Shown piece after piece: positions 41,011 to 53,081 of a DNA stretch of 64,000 bases (positions are counted from its first letter, which is position 1; each line of letters starts with the position of its first letter). This stretch comes from Enoplosus armatus. Taxonomy: Eukaryota > Chordata > Actinopteri > Centrarchiformes > Enoplosidae. The notes below the pieces were generated by a model, which had not been told where the DNA came from, made no database searches, and saw only the letters and a list, made by a program, of their open reading frames with translations. Both the position numbers and the translations under genes were made by a program. The DNA lies in NCBI RefSeq assembly GCF_043641665.1, contig NC_092200.1, positions 12,778,194 to 12,842,193 of the forward strand. The letters run 5' to 3'.

Positions 41011-43049
41011 TAGCATTACATAGTTCAGCTGTTGGTTGAGTATCTTTATAGCTTTCAAAGCCTTTTAAATTCCTAATCTGTGCCAGTTTAATAAACTCCA
41101 CTTTGAGAATAAAAGTGGCACAGTAGCAATGATTAGCTGCATGCTGGCTACACTGTGTTGTACCTTGTAAGATCTACTGCTTGGGAGAATTGGACTGTAA
41201 ATTTAAGACGTATAAAGTTTTGGCCCAATTCAAAATTGATCTGTGGAAAACCTCCAAATAGACCCGAGGAATATCAGACCAGATCCAAAATGTGGTCGAC
41301 CCAAACTGACCCATTGCTATCATCTTCTACGAAATGGTCACTATGGGCACTAGCTGAACTTCAGTCAGACAAACAAGACAGACGGGGCTGATTTTTCCAT
41401 TGGCGTTGTATGCTGCAATATTGATCTTGAACGGTTAAATATAGTGTTAGTCATTCCAAAGACAAAAAACATGGGTTATTTCTTCAGAAAACTGCCATGG
41501 ATGCTGTCATTCAATGTGAGTGGAGCAGCGTCAGTTTATCTTGATGATATGCTGATGATGAGGTTTCACTTATCTTTCAAGTTTGGAGAGACTTCCGTAT
41601 TTTAAGACTGATGGTACAATTATGCTTGCAAGAGAAGGGCGTGTTTTCATTGAAAACTTCTATATGGTAGTTAATAGTGCCAAGGGTGGGCCACTTAAAG
41701 AGTTGAGTTTTATGTAAACTACACAGAGCAGGATCCCACCTTGATTTACTGAACGTTCTGTCTTTGAATGCAGTGCCACCCAATGGCAAATACCCAATTC
41801 CTGTGCACCTCTGCACAACAACTCTGCATGACAACTAGCCTATGAATTGGTCAAATAACAACCCCTTTGTGTTTTTCCAACTTTTCCTGAAGAGGGGTTA
41901 AAAAAATATGAATAAGGTGTTTGTGACAGAAGGCATGCTTTTTATAGTTGCATTGGGTGGTTAAAAGAGCAAGACTATAACATAGAGCTTATATGGATAT
42001 AAAATGTTGGGCTTGACCGGGCTGTCAAAAACCCAATGTACGAATTGTTAAATTGAGTGATCATCTGTTACCAAATCTCTAAAATGTTAGTGTCATCATA
42101 TCTTCTCACCTCTCCTTTTGCTACTTTTTAATGAAAACACAAAAACCTTTAAGCCAGTGCACCACTTTTAAGTTTAGACATGTTTGAATTCAACTATAAA
42201 ATGTTTTTTAAAAAACCCTCCCATAAACCTTGGACAACCTATAATTCTCACCACTTTTGTGACACTGAGTAAACTGACGTTGGAACTTAAATTGAGTGGA
42301 AAGACTTTTGTCCTTTTCTGACAACTGACTCTTGAAGTCCCCTCAATTACCCTTCACTAAACCTGGATTTACAGAAAGACATTTGTCACAAAACTGCAAA
42401 AACATCCCTCTGGAGCAGAAGTATTTAGTGTGTTTCGCTAAATCTCTGTGCCACGCCGCAGGATCCGTCTGGTAGTTTGAGGTGCATCACAATCAACCTA
42501 ATTGGACAGGTGTTTGCAAGCCATTATGATACTAAACCGTTGTGTCAGTAGAAGAGCCCCAAAACAGCACGACACCCCCAAAAACCTGCTGAAGGATTAG
42601 CTCTGGTTAAGATGGGAGGGAAGGCTTTTACGTGTCAGGGTTGAGAGAAATTATGATGGGGGAGAGAGAAACACAGAGAGAAAGAGAGGGAGGGAGATTA
42701 AAGAAGAGCAGCACTCTCAGTGTGTGGTAAGCCACAGTCATCTCTTGTCAGCCACCCCTGGTGGGAGTATGTACCCCACACAGAGAAACAGAGACAGACA
42801 TTAACTCCCCACTCAACCTCAAACAACTCCCATTTACCCAGTAGAGAAAAATACACAGAAAACAGCAGTAAACTGACAGGTGTATCCCATCAAAATATGT
42901 GATGCAAAATAGGTCTTTAAACTTAACTGTACATGCAACTAATAATTATCTTCATTAATTCATAAAGATAAAACAAGTACTGTAAGTACTCCAGTACTTG
43001 GGTGTTAATGTAATGCATTGAGTCAGGTGTGTAGACTTTGTGTTATATA

Positions 43050-43270
43050 ATATAACATATAGTTGGGGGGCGGGGGGTCCCGGGTCTTGTTGATGAGGCC
43101 AGCTGCGGATGGGAAAAAACAGTTCTTGTGGCGTGAGGTTTTGGTCCTCTTGCCTGAGGGGGATAACTGAAACAGTTTGTAGGAGGGGTCAGGGGCCTCA
43201 GGCTCCTGGAGGCGTACAGGTCTTGGAGGGATGTCAGATTGCAGCCAATCACCATCTCTGCATAGCAGAG
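43050..43270 (-). mobile_element. Decayed LINE reverse-transcriptase C-terminus
   Basis: Read on the minus strand, this gives a SLQDLYASRS stretch in one frame. It is followed in another frame by YKLFQLSPSGKR and then CFFPSAAGLINK. This order matches the region after the reverse transcriptase in CR1/L2/Rex-type fish non-LTR retrotransposons (compare LPSGRR...NSFFP..). The frame change between the blocks and the lack of an RT core show a dead 5'-truncated copy. The exact clade is not determined. Confidence 0.65.
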
Positions 43271-45250
43271 ATTTATTACAGCCTACTTGTGAGGCCTGAA
43301 GTGATACAGGAGTCAACTTCAAGGGGTGAAAGGTCAAAAGGGAAGATCGAAGTTCCCTCCCAGGGGTTATGTACTGATCAGGAACACACTTAGCCACCTG
43401 TACGGAGAGATACACACATAAATACTGACACACAATAACGCCCATCTCCACCCGTTATTGGATGAGGCACACAAGCCGGGAGTGAGGCACTCAATGAATA
43501 GATCCTTACTGATTTCACCTAAACGACATGTACTGCAGGGCCAATTGAGCCTCTCAACAAAGCACTCATGCTACATCTCCCCTACAAGCTACAGCTAATC
43601 CCTACCATGAACAAACACACAGCTTCAATCTTCAATGCACCACACGCACATACACATGGTGCAAACCCTCTCCCCACCACTCAAAGCTCTCCTACATGAC
43701 CTCATGAAGTAGGGTGAGGCTCTTCACACATTTAGCAACAGTGGTGGAAACAGAGCAAAATATCCCCTTATTGATCGGTTGACGGCACCCAAAGGTCAAC
43801 AAGGCTGCGTTCTCAGCAGGCTGAATGGCCCACACCAGGTCCTGTTGGCAACCGATGAGGTAGTGAGAAACTCTCAGTACTTGAATGAGATGAGCTACTA
43901 ACTGGTGAGCACTCTGAAGCATTGGAGAGATTATTTTTCATTGTGTCTAACTCATGCGTTTAGTTTGTTTACTAAACTGCTCTCATGTTGAGTTTTACTT
44001 AGCTGAGTAATTCAATGCATTTTATTATTAATTGGACTGGTTTTTATTCGGTTATTGATCAGATAATATATACAGCATTATCCTCAGTCTCAACTATACA
44101 GTACTGTCATACATTAAACCTGGTTTATATGTGGCAGGCAAGTCAGAGGACAATTTAGCATTGCTTTTATCATGGGTAGACTGTTCACATCAAAGGCCTG
44201 TTGGTGATCCATCTTTGAAACAATCTGAAACCCACAGTGGGATTCCAGACCATCCAGTCTTGTGTGTCATCTGTGTATCAAAGTTTACAAATCTTCTTCA
44301 GTATCTTGTAAAACCAAAGACGCAAAAACAAGCAGTAATATCAGTGCAGGAGTGTTTACAAAGTGAGTAATACCATTTTGCTCATGTTTGGGGTATGAGT
44401 GATGCCGGAACTGTTCGAGAATATCATAGTAATGATGTGTTTGGGTAATGGGAGAGTAAGGGTGTTGCCATCATATCATTTTCTACATGGATTGAGTGCC
44501 ACAGTCACTGCTTTGCTATTTTGTTATTTTTGCTATATGATACGTTTTCTTTTCAGACTTCACAAAAAACCCAGTTGATTTTGTTATATGTCAATTATGT
44601 GTTACACATAAAACATGAAACAAATGTACATTTCATACAAACTGGGGGAAGACACCTCTGATGGGTACCACTATGTATGAGCTGATGACTGATAATTAAA
44701 ATTACCCACCACATATATATATTAAATGAATCAAAGATCAAAGGTCAAATTCTTGGCGTTTGTGTCAATGGAACCTCTAGTCATTTCCTACAGGCTGTAT
44801 AAATGGTAGACTAAGTATCCAAGAACAATGTCATTTGTAGCTGATACCAAAAGGGTTGTACACAATTTCACTGGGTTTGTGAGAAAAAAAAATAAAGACT
44901 CTGATACAAGAGGCTGTGAGCTATGGATATCTTCCAGCCCTATCAGCCCATGATTTTCTGCATATTTAGTGAAAGTAGTTGTAATATGGCCATCATTTCA
45001 CAACGAGTAATGTGCAGTCACGTGCCCTGCACAACGGTTTTGTTCAGGTTTTGGCAGATGAACATTTGACATCTAATTCACCATTTTTTCATGGATTCCC
45101 AGGATGTATTCATTTCTTTGTGTGCATGTGTGAGCACATGTGTGCATCGTGTGTGTTTGCATGTATGTGTGTCACTGGGGTAATTAGGAATAGGAGGGAG
45201 GGAGAGATCAAAGGAGGCACTTTACACTCTCCATTTCAGTTCTGATATGA

Positions 45251-45251
<1 letters not shown>

Positions 45252-45281
<30 letters not shown>
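45252..45281. repeat. (TG)n microsatellite
   Basis: Uninterrupted TG tract of about 29 bp. Confidence 0.95.
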
Positions 45282-45283
<2 letters not shown>

Positions 45284-45417
45284 TGTGTGATGATCTCCTC
45301 CGAGCTTTGATGCTGTAAGCTCCGCCGGTTAATGTACTACGGATAAAAATACTACACCATGTAATCTGGCATTTATCCCTCGAGAGCAGAAGCCCAAAAT
45401 GTGACACATGTCAAGAG

Positions 45418-45486
45418 GAAGGAGGTAGGGAAAGGGGAGAAGAAGAAGAACAAGCAGGGGGGAGAAGACGAGGAGCAAAGGAGGTA
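45418..45486 (+). repeat. Purine-rich tract
   Basis: A/G-rich stretch with GGGG and GGGGGG runs and almost no pyrimidines. Confidence 0.8.
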
Positions 45487-47134
45487 AGATACCTAGAGAC
45501 TGCATTGCTTCTTCTGCTCTGAGATAATTCAAAGATTGTCAGAGATTCTTAACTGTGCAGAAGAGTTTCCATTAATTATTAGAATTAATTCAGCACGGTA
45601 AAATACAGAGGGAAGACAGGGATGCATTATGAGTTTGCAACACATCACAGGCAGCAAAGAAGGAGCCGGGCCCCAAATTTAGTGACATGAACTTCAAGTT
45701 TTAAAAAACCATTTACATTTTCCATCTCTCTAATGTTAGTTGTGACAGGTTTTATATGCACTGACAACTATGGCCCAGTAAGGTAAGTAAGTAAGGTAAA
45801 GCATTAGTTTTCCACACACCTCCATTCAGTTCAAAACAGGACAGGAAACAGCTCCACTTCTCATTTAGTCAGAAAAGTTTAACCGTATATTTACAATGAC
45901 AAAGCACCAAACACATTTCTAAAGTTGCATAAGAAAGCTAAAATGAGGCAATAAACTTTTACACCTTAAAACACATTAATGTCACAGTCTTATAATAATG
46001 CTTGCATTCAGCAACACAAAGATGAGAGCATCTGAATTCTACCTCCTGCTTTCTTATTTTCCACATCCAAAATCCCATTTACAAGCCACACCAACCCCAC
46101 TTGCCAGTGTCTACCCTAACTGCTGATGGATGGTCAGATGTAACCTGATAAAATTCTCTCTTCAAGTGTCTCAGGTGAAGCAGCCCCACTAAAACAACTA
46201 AGTGTGAAGCCGTCATGAAGACAAAAAGTAGTGCTACACCGTGCTAGAGCATAGGATGCTGAACAGATGCTTTCTGGCTGTGTAGTGAAGGTTGCATCCT
46301 ATAAGTGCTTTTGCAACAGCTTGCAGGTGTATCAAGCCTCCCAAAGTGCTGCAGTTGTTTGAAAACTGTGTTTGAAATTCTACATTTTGTTCACACTGGT
46401 CATGAAGAAAATCCATCCAAATCCTTTCCAGACCTTCCAGTCAAAGCAGTGCACACAGACACTTGGTTTCTTTACAGATATTACACAAAGTCGTACAGGA
46501 CAACACACAAAACACTGGGAAGCCTTTTGTCGGCCTTGCTCATTTTAACGTAGGTCTACTGAAAGTCGGCTACCCCACAGATCGTATTATGAAGGGAAAT
46601 ATAAACACCAAATCTATCAGCAGATACACATTATTAGATTGCTTATTGAAATCAGAAGAAAAACCTAATCGGGACCAGGATGGTCTCATTATTCTCACCT
46701 ACACCAAACAGTTCATAACTGAAATGTCATTCCACAAAGATCATAAGCTTTAATTCAACACAAAACAGTGGCCACTGAGCAGAGAGACAGAGAAAGAGGA
46801 AGCAATGTCACTTACAGCAGAAACAGCATCTGAGACGAGAAAGAAGCTCACTGTACTTGCACTTAAGAGTCGTCACAGCACAACGCAAGAATGCAAATGT
46901 GATCAAATAATCCTTCAGCAAAGAGCAGCCTCTACATTACGCCAAAAACCGGTGTCATGACACATAACCAGAGAAACAGCGAGGAAAGTCTGACAGACAA
47001 ACTGAAACAACAACAACGTTACACACCATCTAACTCTGAGTCCAAACAGTCCATCTCTGGTTAGCAACACGGCAAGAGTCCCAATGAAACCCGTAACTTA
47101 ACATATAACACAACTTCTACAAGGAGCTCCTTAC

Positions 47135-47445
47135 CTTTTAGAAGTGACGTACTCCGGATATCCTTCGCAAGTCGGTCAAATCCACCTTTCGCAGCTCGTC
47201 ACTTTCACATAACGTTAGCGGGCGAACACTGATGTTTTGTACTCCGTCCTCTTGTAATGTATGGCACCAGCTGAAGCATCTCAGATCCAGTCCGTTTTAG
47301 AAATGTTCGCGTTTTCGTTTACCGTTTTTTCGCTCCCCTGACGTTTTACTGTCTCCTCTAATGATCCATGATGATAGTAACTTCTCTAGCGATGTCGAGC
47401 AACTGTGCTCCCCGCGTGACCTTTACCCTCACGGCAAAACCAAAC
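47135..47445 (-). promoter_or_regulatory. CpG-rich promoter / non-coding first exon, leftward gene
   Basis: I counted 22 CpG dinucleotides in 47141-47440, far denser than the flanking DNA. On the minus strand the block ends in TAAAAG followed by GTAAGGA, a strong 5' splice site, at 47135/47134. A short minus-strand frame starting at ATG in CATCTCAG (near 47280) stops after about 24 codons inside the block, so the exon looks like 5' UTR. I read this as a CpG-type promoter plus first exon of a gene transcribed toward lower coordinates. No downstream coding exon was recognised, so the gene is unidentified. It could also serve as a bidirectional promoter. Confidence 0.5.
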
Positions 47446-47753
47446 ATGCAGGCCTTTTTTTTCTCTCTTTTTTTTTCTTGAATTGTTGTAGCACAAAGAA
47501 ACGCAGGTGCAATTTAACAATAACTGTACATTTATAATGGCTCTGTGGCATTTAATATCCAAGTAAATGGTGCTAGTGAAGAATGAAGAATGGAATGCAG
47601 CCTTAACTAATTAGGTACACCTGGCCTCTTGTCTGCCTCTGTCTCTCACACAAAGCCGCCATGACAGGCGCTCAGTGTTTCCTCATTTCCTCTGTATTTA
47701 TGGATTTTTATTCATACATTTGTATTAATTAGCTTGGGGCTAATTAATTAAAA

Positions 47754-47795
47754 CATTAGCAATTATGATAAGTAAGCCATTAGCAATTATGATAA
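47754..47795 (+). repeat. Two tandem copies of an 18-base AT-rich unit
   Basis: CATTAGCAATTATGATAA occurs at 47754-47771 and again at 47778-47795 (24-base period). It contains TAAT-like homeodomain cores. Confidence 0.9.
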
Positions 47796-47854
47796 CTAAA
47801 GTTTAAATTCTACTTTTGTTAATCCCAAAAGGGACATTTATTGTAATTTAACTT

Positions 47855-48101
47855 TTAAAGAATAATTTGACATTTTGAAAAATACGCTAATTTGCTTTCT
47901 TGAGAGTTGGATGAAAAGTCATGTAGGTATGGAACTAATCATGAAGTTACCACCAGCATTAACACATTGCATCTTGTTTGTTTAAGCCATACAAAAACCA
48001 AAGTGTAAAAGCGGCAATTTGACGTTTTACAGTTAAGTTAGCTGGCTGCTGGGAGTAGCTTCATACTTAGCATAAAGAGAAAAATGTCTTAGCCATGTTA
48101 T
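47855..48101 (+). repeat. Degenerate copy of a common percomorph interspersed repeat
   Basis: Blocks such as TTGACATTTTGAAAAATACG, TTTGCTTTCTTGAGAGTT, CATACAAAAACCAAAGTGTA and CTTAGCATAAAG occur in a repeat I recognise from many percomorph genomes and transcripts. Their order here appears rearranged and internally deleted. The class (SINE or non-autonomous DNA element) is uncertain, and this identification rests on memory. Confidence 0.5.
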
Positions 48102-50050
48102 TTGTACATATTGGCATAAAGTCAAAAGCAACTATTATGTCACTTTCACAGTGAATGACAGTGTTGCTGAGGAGATATTCTCATTTAGCAGGGGAGAATA
48201 TGGGGGGGGACTACGCTTTAAAATGGTGGCGGGCGAATAAATGTGCATGGAAGTCTATCTACCTGAGATAGAAAGGACCTGCGTTAATGAAGAGGGAAAT
48301 GAATGAACGAGTGTGTGAGTGAGGGAGACAGCTAGTGTGTGGGTGTTCGAGGTTGCAAGTGTGTGACTGAGCGAACAAGTGAGTGAAGAGGGAGCCTCTA
48401 CAGAGCTACCTATCAGGGATGGGAGAAGAAGATAGTTAGGTGTGAAGACCATACGTCAATGGGCCCTAATTGAGCACTTCTCCTTCGTTCTCCACTTGCT
48501 ACTGACACATCGCCCCAGGGCCTATTGGGAGAACGCCGGCTTCACGTCACGTAGAAAACGAGAGCGATGGATGATGAGGGGAGCAGAGGACGGTGCTTGC
48601 CGGTTTTCCTTCCCTGGGTTTTCGCCCCCATCCCTGGGACTCAGGGCTGATGTTTCTCCAACTTTTGAAGAACTGAAGTTGCCAGCTCAGCTTAAACACT
48701 GCAAATGGTTGTAGCTTAAAGGCTAGAGTGGCCTTGATCAAATACCTGGACAGGCTATAAAAACCTGGGCAGGAGAGCAGAAGAAGAATGCTGCTCTTGA
48801 GCAAGGCCTTTAACCTGAAATTCTAGTGGTAATGGCAAAAATAGACCAGAGGTTGTGTCTCGGCTCAAATGTGTACCCCGCGTCACTAAGGGGAAAATAA
48901 AAACTTTAAACCAAATCCAACCCCGAAGTGCTCTCATTATTTCAGGTCGATTTATATGAACATGTGACACCTAAGATTGACATATTTACCTGATTCACCC
49001 TCTAATAACAGTTGTCATTTCCCCAGTTGTGGTATTTATCCTCTCCCTGTGTTTCAAGTGGCCATTTTTGTTGTTATAAAGGATGAGGTCTAATGTTCAT
49101 GTCCAAATATTTCTATGCTAGCTCTTTACTGGTCAGACCACCAGTGAAGATAAATACAGCCTTTGAGCCCAGTAATGTGGCATGACTTGTTTAAGGTCAC
49201 CAGAATAGACTTTATTTTGATTTTCCCACTTGGGGCCATGCAGCACAGACAACACAGGATGACATGTCTTCAGAACTGTCCAATGAATAAGTTAACTCTC
49301 ATATAACTGTCAGGCTGTAAACACTGGAATTTACTGTAAGTATAAAAAGTAGAAAGCTAAAGTAAATTATAAGAGGTCACAACCATGTTAGTTTTGGTTT
49401 ATAAAATATCTTTATTATTCACACTGGGTCAAAACAACCCATTGTCTTGAATAGAGTGGAAGGAAAGGGAGAAATGGAAGAGGATATTAGGTGTCTCTTT
49501 AATTTAGTTAATAAATAGTCTACAGGTGTCTGGGAGTCAGGGTTCATTTAAACAACATTAAACTCAGCTGATCTTGATCGATATAACTTTAAGGAGGAAA
49601 TTTCACATTTAAACTGATAGCTGAGAACTCTGTTATGTGTTGTAAACATGAGAAATAGGTATAATAAGCAGCAAGGCTTCTCAAAAACAAGACAAAGGGG
49701 CTTTTTACTTGATTTATTTGATTATTTTCAAGTCAAATTCAAATAACTTTCATACATTTCATATCATTTTGCGCCTATGGAATAAAAGCTTTGGAATACA
49801 AATGCTGAATACATCAGAAAACAGATTTTGTCAGACCATTTGGGCAATGAGAAGCAGGTGGAGTGCGGAGTAAGGTTGAGAGGTGTACACACATACACAC
49901 TCACACACCCATGTACACACATACACGCACACACACAAACTGCTTTGTTCCCCTGGGTAGACCATGGAGCCGTCAAAACCACTCTGATTCTGAATTAGCT
50001 CTGATTGGCTGTCATTGCAGTGTGTCCCACACAGCTGAGACCACTCAAAA

Positions 50051-50052
<2 letters not shown>

Positions 50053-50085
<33 letters not shown>

Positions 50086-50098
50086 ACACACACACACT
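50053..50098. repeat. (CA)n microsatellite
   Basis: CA tract of about 45 bp with one CC interruption near 50084. Confidence 0.95.
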
Positions 50099-51334
50099 TT
50101 TATGGTCTGGGCATCATGTTTCACTAAACTGCTGAGTTCTCTAGGCTGTAGCTAGGGCTGTTTTAAGAGCTGTGGTTGAGTATAAATGTGCATGTGTGTG
50201 TGACTGTGTGTGTGTTCACATCTGTCTATATGACTGCAGTAAATGCATGTATGCAATGTATTCAAATTTTCAGATGGTGGGGGAGTATGTTGTCCTGCCT
50301 CTTGCAAGCTTTGGATATTCTCTGAGGGTCTATACGAGGCCAAAAATACATTTTAATACATTTTAAGCTACAAAAATCTAGAAAAACATGTTACATATAC
50401 ACATATATTTTGTTAAACAATGTCTTGTGTTTTTCCACCACATATCTGGTTGTTATTCTATTATTGTGGTCTCTGCCATGCCTGAAGGAAAGACCAGAGC
50501 TATTTACAATCATTTCAGTATCAAATAGATTGAGTGTGACCCATATGAATAAATTGAGTGTGAGAACGTCCCAGTATTTGCAGAAACGAACTGCATCTGC
50601 ATGTACGTGGTGTACTGTGTTATTAAGGTAATTATCACACTAACCTGTACTGATTCACTAAATTCCATTCAGTAAAAAACGACTGGTCAACAAAAGCCTG
50701 ATTAAAACTGGGGAAATGGTTCTGTATCACCACCACAGAAGTCATACAAAAAGTCCTGGATCAGTTGTGTAAACTTCTCAACACAGAGTAAAGAGAAGCA
50801 CTTGTTTTAACATTCCACTCATCTATTTAATTAAGAAACGTTACAGGTTTTGCATAAATGTCGCTCTGACACCACAAGCATGCATGCTAAGTGAAATGTG
50901 GGTCCAAAAAAAGCAGACCCGCCCATCTCCAAAGGGATGCCGCAGTGCCAGCACTTGTGTGGCTAAATCAGCAGGGGTTTACCAGTCTTGCTAGTGCAGT
51001 TTGGGTTGGATGTCCATCCAACAAGCCTGCTTCTCTGGTTACAAATGTGTCTCGGTAAGCACCATTCTTGTTCTGAAACTCAAGTTGGTGGGAGCAGCAA
51101 AAATAAGCAAAAGCGGGAGGAGGTGTAAAAAAAGAAAAAAAAAAGGATTTCTTTTAAAATGTTCAGACCAAAGCTGGATTCCATCTATAGAGGCCTCGGG
51201 ATCAGGTTTCTCTACAAACAGCAGCCCATTTGTCCAAAAGTGTGTGGTTAAGAACAGAAAGCAGACAGAGACACACATGTGCAGTAACATGCATAAACAC
51301 GCACATTAATGCACATGGGCATGCATGAAATACC

Positions 51335-51359
51335 TGTGTGTGTGTGTGTGTGTGTGTGT
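51335..51359. repeat. (TG)n microsatellite
   Basis: Uninterrupted TG tract of about 25 bp. Confidence 0.95.
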
Positions 51360-52368
51360 ATTGGGGGATGTTCAGGATCCTACACATGGGCATGCCATGT
51401 CTCTGTAATCGGAGAAAGACACTTCCCTTCTAGTACATTGTGGCTCATGTACTCATTCTTCATTGGTGATACATGAGCACCCCCTAGTGACGATACACAA
51501 GACTGCACACATGATGTCTATCGATACACTGAGCATAAACTAGTAGATACTGCACAACAAATAACCCGGATAACAAGTAATAATATGTGCCTACTGGTGT
51601 TTTGGTCCCTCTAGTTTCAAAACATCTGTGTTTGCACCAAACTTTTCATACTGATTATTAAAATAATGAACTGAACACCTTAAATTTACTGAGTAACCTT
51701 TAAATTATAAAATAGTTTCTCCTCACCATCCTCTCTTTCAAACATCTACCACAAACCGCTAATAAAATGTCTGCGGCTGGAAAAGTACCCATATATTATT
51801 CTTGTTTTTGAGGAGTCAAAAAGTTGAGCTTTTATGGTTGCCATCAGAACACTTTTAGACAGAATTCTGATTTAAGCAAACATTTAACCTCCTGGTTGAG
51901 TGCCAACATCAACATATTAACCATGTACATCACATAACTGAAGCAGCAATGAAAACAAAGAGGAATCCCCATGGTGAACATGATGAACCATGGTAAATGG
52001 TTTAAACAGGCAAATAGGGGGCGAAGGAACATCTCCATCAAAGTTGTGGGAAAATTTTAGGGAATGTGGCTTATTTCTTAACCCTTCGTCCCACAGCAGT
52101 GTCAGTAGCACTGCTTAAAGCCATGGCTTACATAAATATAATTAGCTGTTGGATAGAATCTGTAGTATGGGAATATATTGTAAGCAGCACTTAAACCTTA
52201 AATTGTAAAGGACACGATGTATACTGATAAGAACACATAGAAATGAGATGCGAGGGCAAACTACATTTGTCTTTATGGTGGTGAAGAAGAAAGTCATCAG
52301 CGTTTCTCCTTTGTTGTATAGAAGGGAACACAAACCAAACTGAAACTTAACGGTATTTGTATTTTTGG

Positions 52369-52387
52369 TTTTTTTTTTTTTTTTTTT
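52369..52387 (+). repeat. T-homopolymer, about 19 bases
   Basis: A poly-T run that on the minus strand would be a poly-A tail. It may mark the end of a small retroelement read leftward, but no element body was recognised. Confidence 0.8.
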
Positions 52388-52639
52388 ATTGAATTGCAAG
52401 TGCTAGAGCAGAAAAAATACACAGTCTTAAAAAAACACAGTGGCAGTAAGCTCGCACAGATGACACCAGACTGCCTTTGTTTCACCACACAAGCAACCCT
52501 CACTAAATTGAACACTCTTTTAAGAAGCACTTTTTTGTGCAAAGTCTACCAAAGGCACTCATTTTAGTTTAAACAACTAGTGTTTTTCATGTCAACCAGG
52601 ACACTTGCATTTAAAATGACAAGTTGGTTGAAAAAAATT

Positions 52640-52877
52640 CAGTGCGCATGTGCCGACCGTGCATGCAGCCTGTTACAGTCGCTCCTGTTTGTTTTCTTCT
52701 TTTTCTTACTTTTTCTCCTTTATTTCTTTATTTAACTCTTATTTTTATATTTTGTACATACCTTTAGTTCTAAATTATGCTACTTTTTACTCTTGAATGG
52801 GAGCACCGGTACTGTACAATTTCCCCCTGGGGATCAATAAAGTATTTTCTGATTCTGATCCTGATTCTGATTCTGAA
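52640..52877 (+). mobile_element. 3' end of an L2/CR1-like LINE with hexamer tail
   Basis: The sequence TCCCCCTGGGGATCAATAAA followed by a run of GATTCT-type hexamers (52849-52877) is the characteristic 3' terminus of a common teleost LINE. The AATAAA-containing element end and the simple-repeat tail are seen directly. The upstream T-rich stretch from about 52680 fits a LINE 3' UTR. The 5' limit is uncertain and no ORF remains. Confidence 0.65.
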
Positions 52878-52964
52878 ATCCACACTTGAAAGCCACCTTG
52901 GTTCATGGAGTGCAGGGAGCCACATGACCTCCAGGGGTCACTAGCAGAGATTTCCAACAATTTA

Positions 52965-53081
52965 AAGGTCCCATATTAAAAAAAGTCCTTATTTTTTTGA
53001 TCACAGTATTTATACAGCACCTAGACCTGCTTTCTAATCAAACAAGACATGGAAATCTCACTTTCTACAATATGGGACCTT
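52965..53081. mobile_element. Short MITE with 13-bp perfect terminal inverted repeats
   Basis: AAGGTCCCATATT at 52965-52977 is exactly inverted at 53069-53081. The interior, read on the minus strand, resembles a widespread fish repeat I recognise (AGTGAGATTTCCATGTC, then GGTGCTGTATAAATACTGTG). At 117 bp the copy is short, probably internally deleted. No clear target-site duplication was seen, so the superfamily is open. Confidence 0.7.

Larger units (their letters stand above)
29180..43045. other. Gene-poor region, centre
   Basis: No gene was recognised. It holds microsatellites, pyrimidine tracts (31.1-31.4 and 32.0-32.2 kb) and CNE-like blocks. The stretches 34.4-36.4, 37.0-40.0 and 41.0-43.0 kb are unique AT-rich sequence with no identifiable element. 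Confidence 0.6.
43271..47134. other. Gene-poor region left of the CpG promoter
   Basis: If the CpG block is a leftward promoter, this stretch is its first intron. It carries an octamer at 46891-46898, a TG microsatellite and a purine tract. No exon was recognised. Confidence 0.5.
48102..52639. other. Non-coding region between repeats
   Basis: Unique AT-rich DNA with CA/TG repeats near 49.9, 50.07 and 51.34 kb. Several 60-100-codon frames occur, none with a recognised protein pattern. Confidence 0.55.

Noticed and set aside
46305..46753. Two overlapping 82- and 96-codon frames
   Set aside because: No recognisable domain; overlapping frames suggest chance openness. A possible 14-base minus-strand microexon near 46816-46829 was also dismissed as unsupported.
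48442..48714. 90-codon plus-strand frame
   Set aside because: No known protein pattern and no splice context; probably chance.
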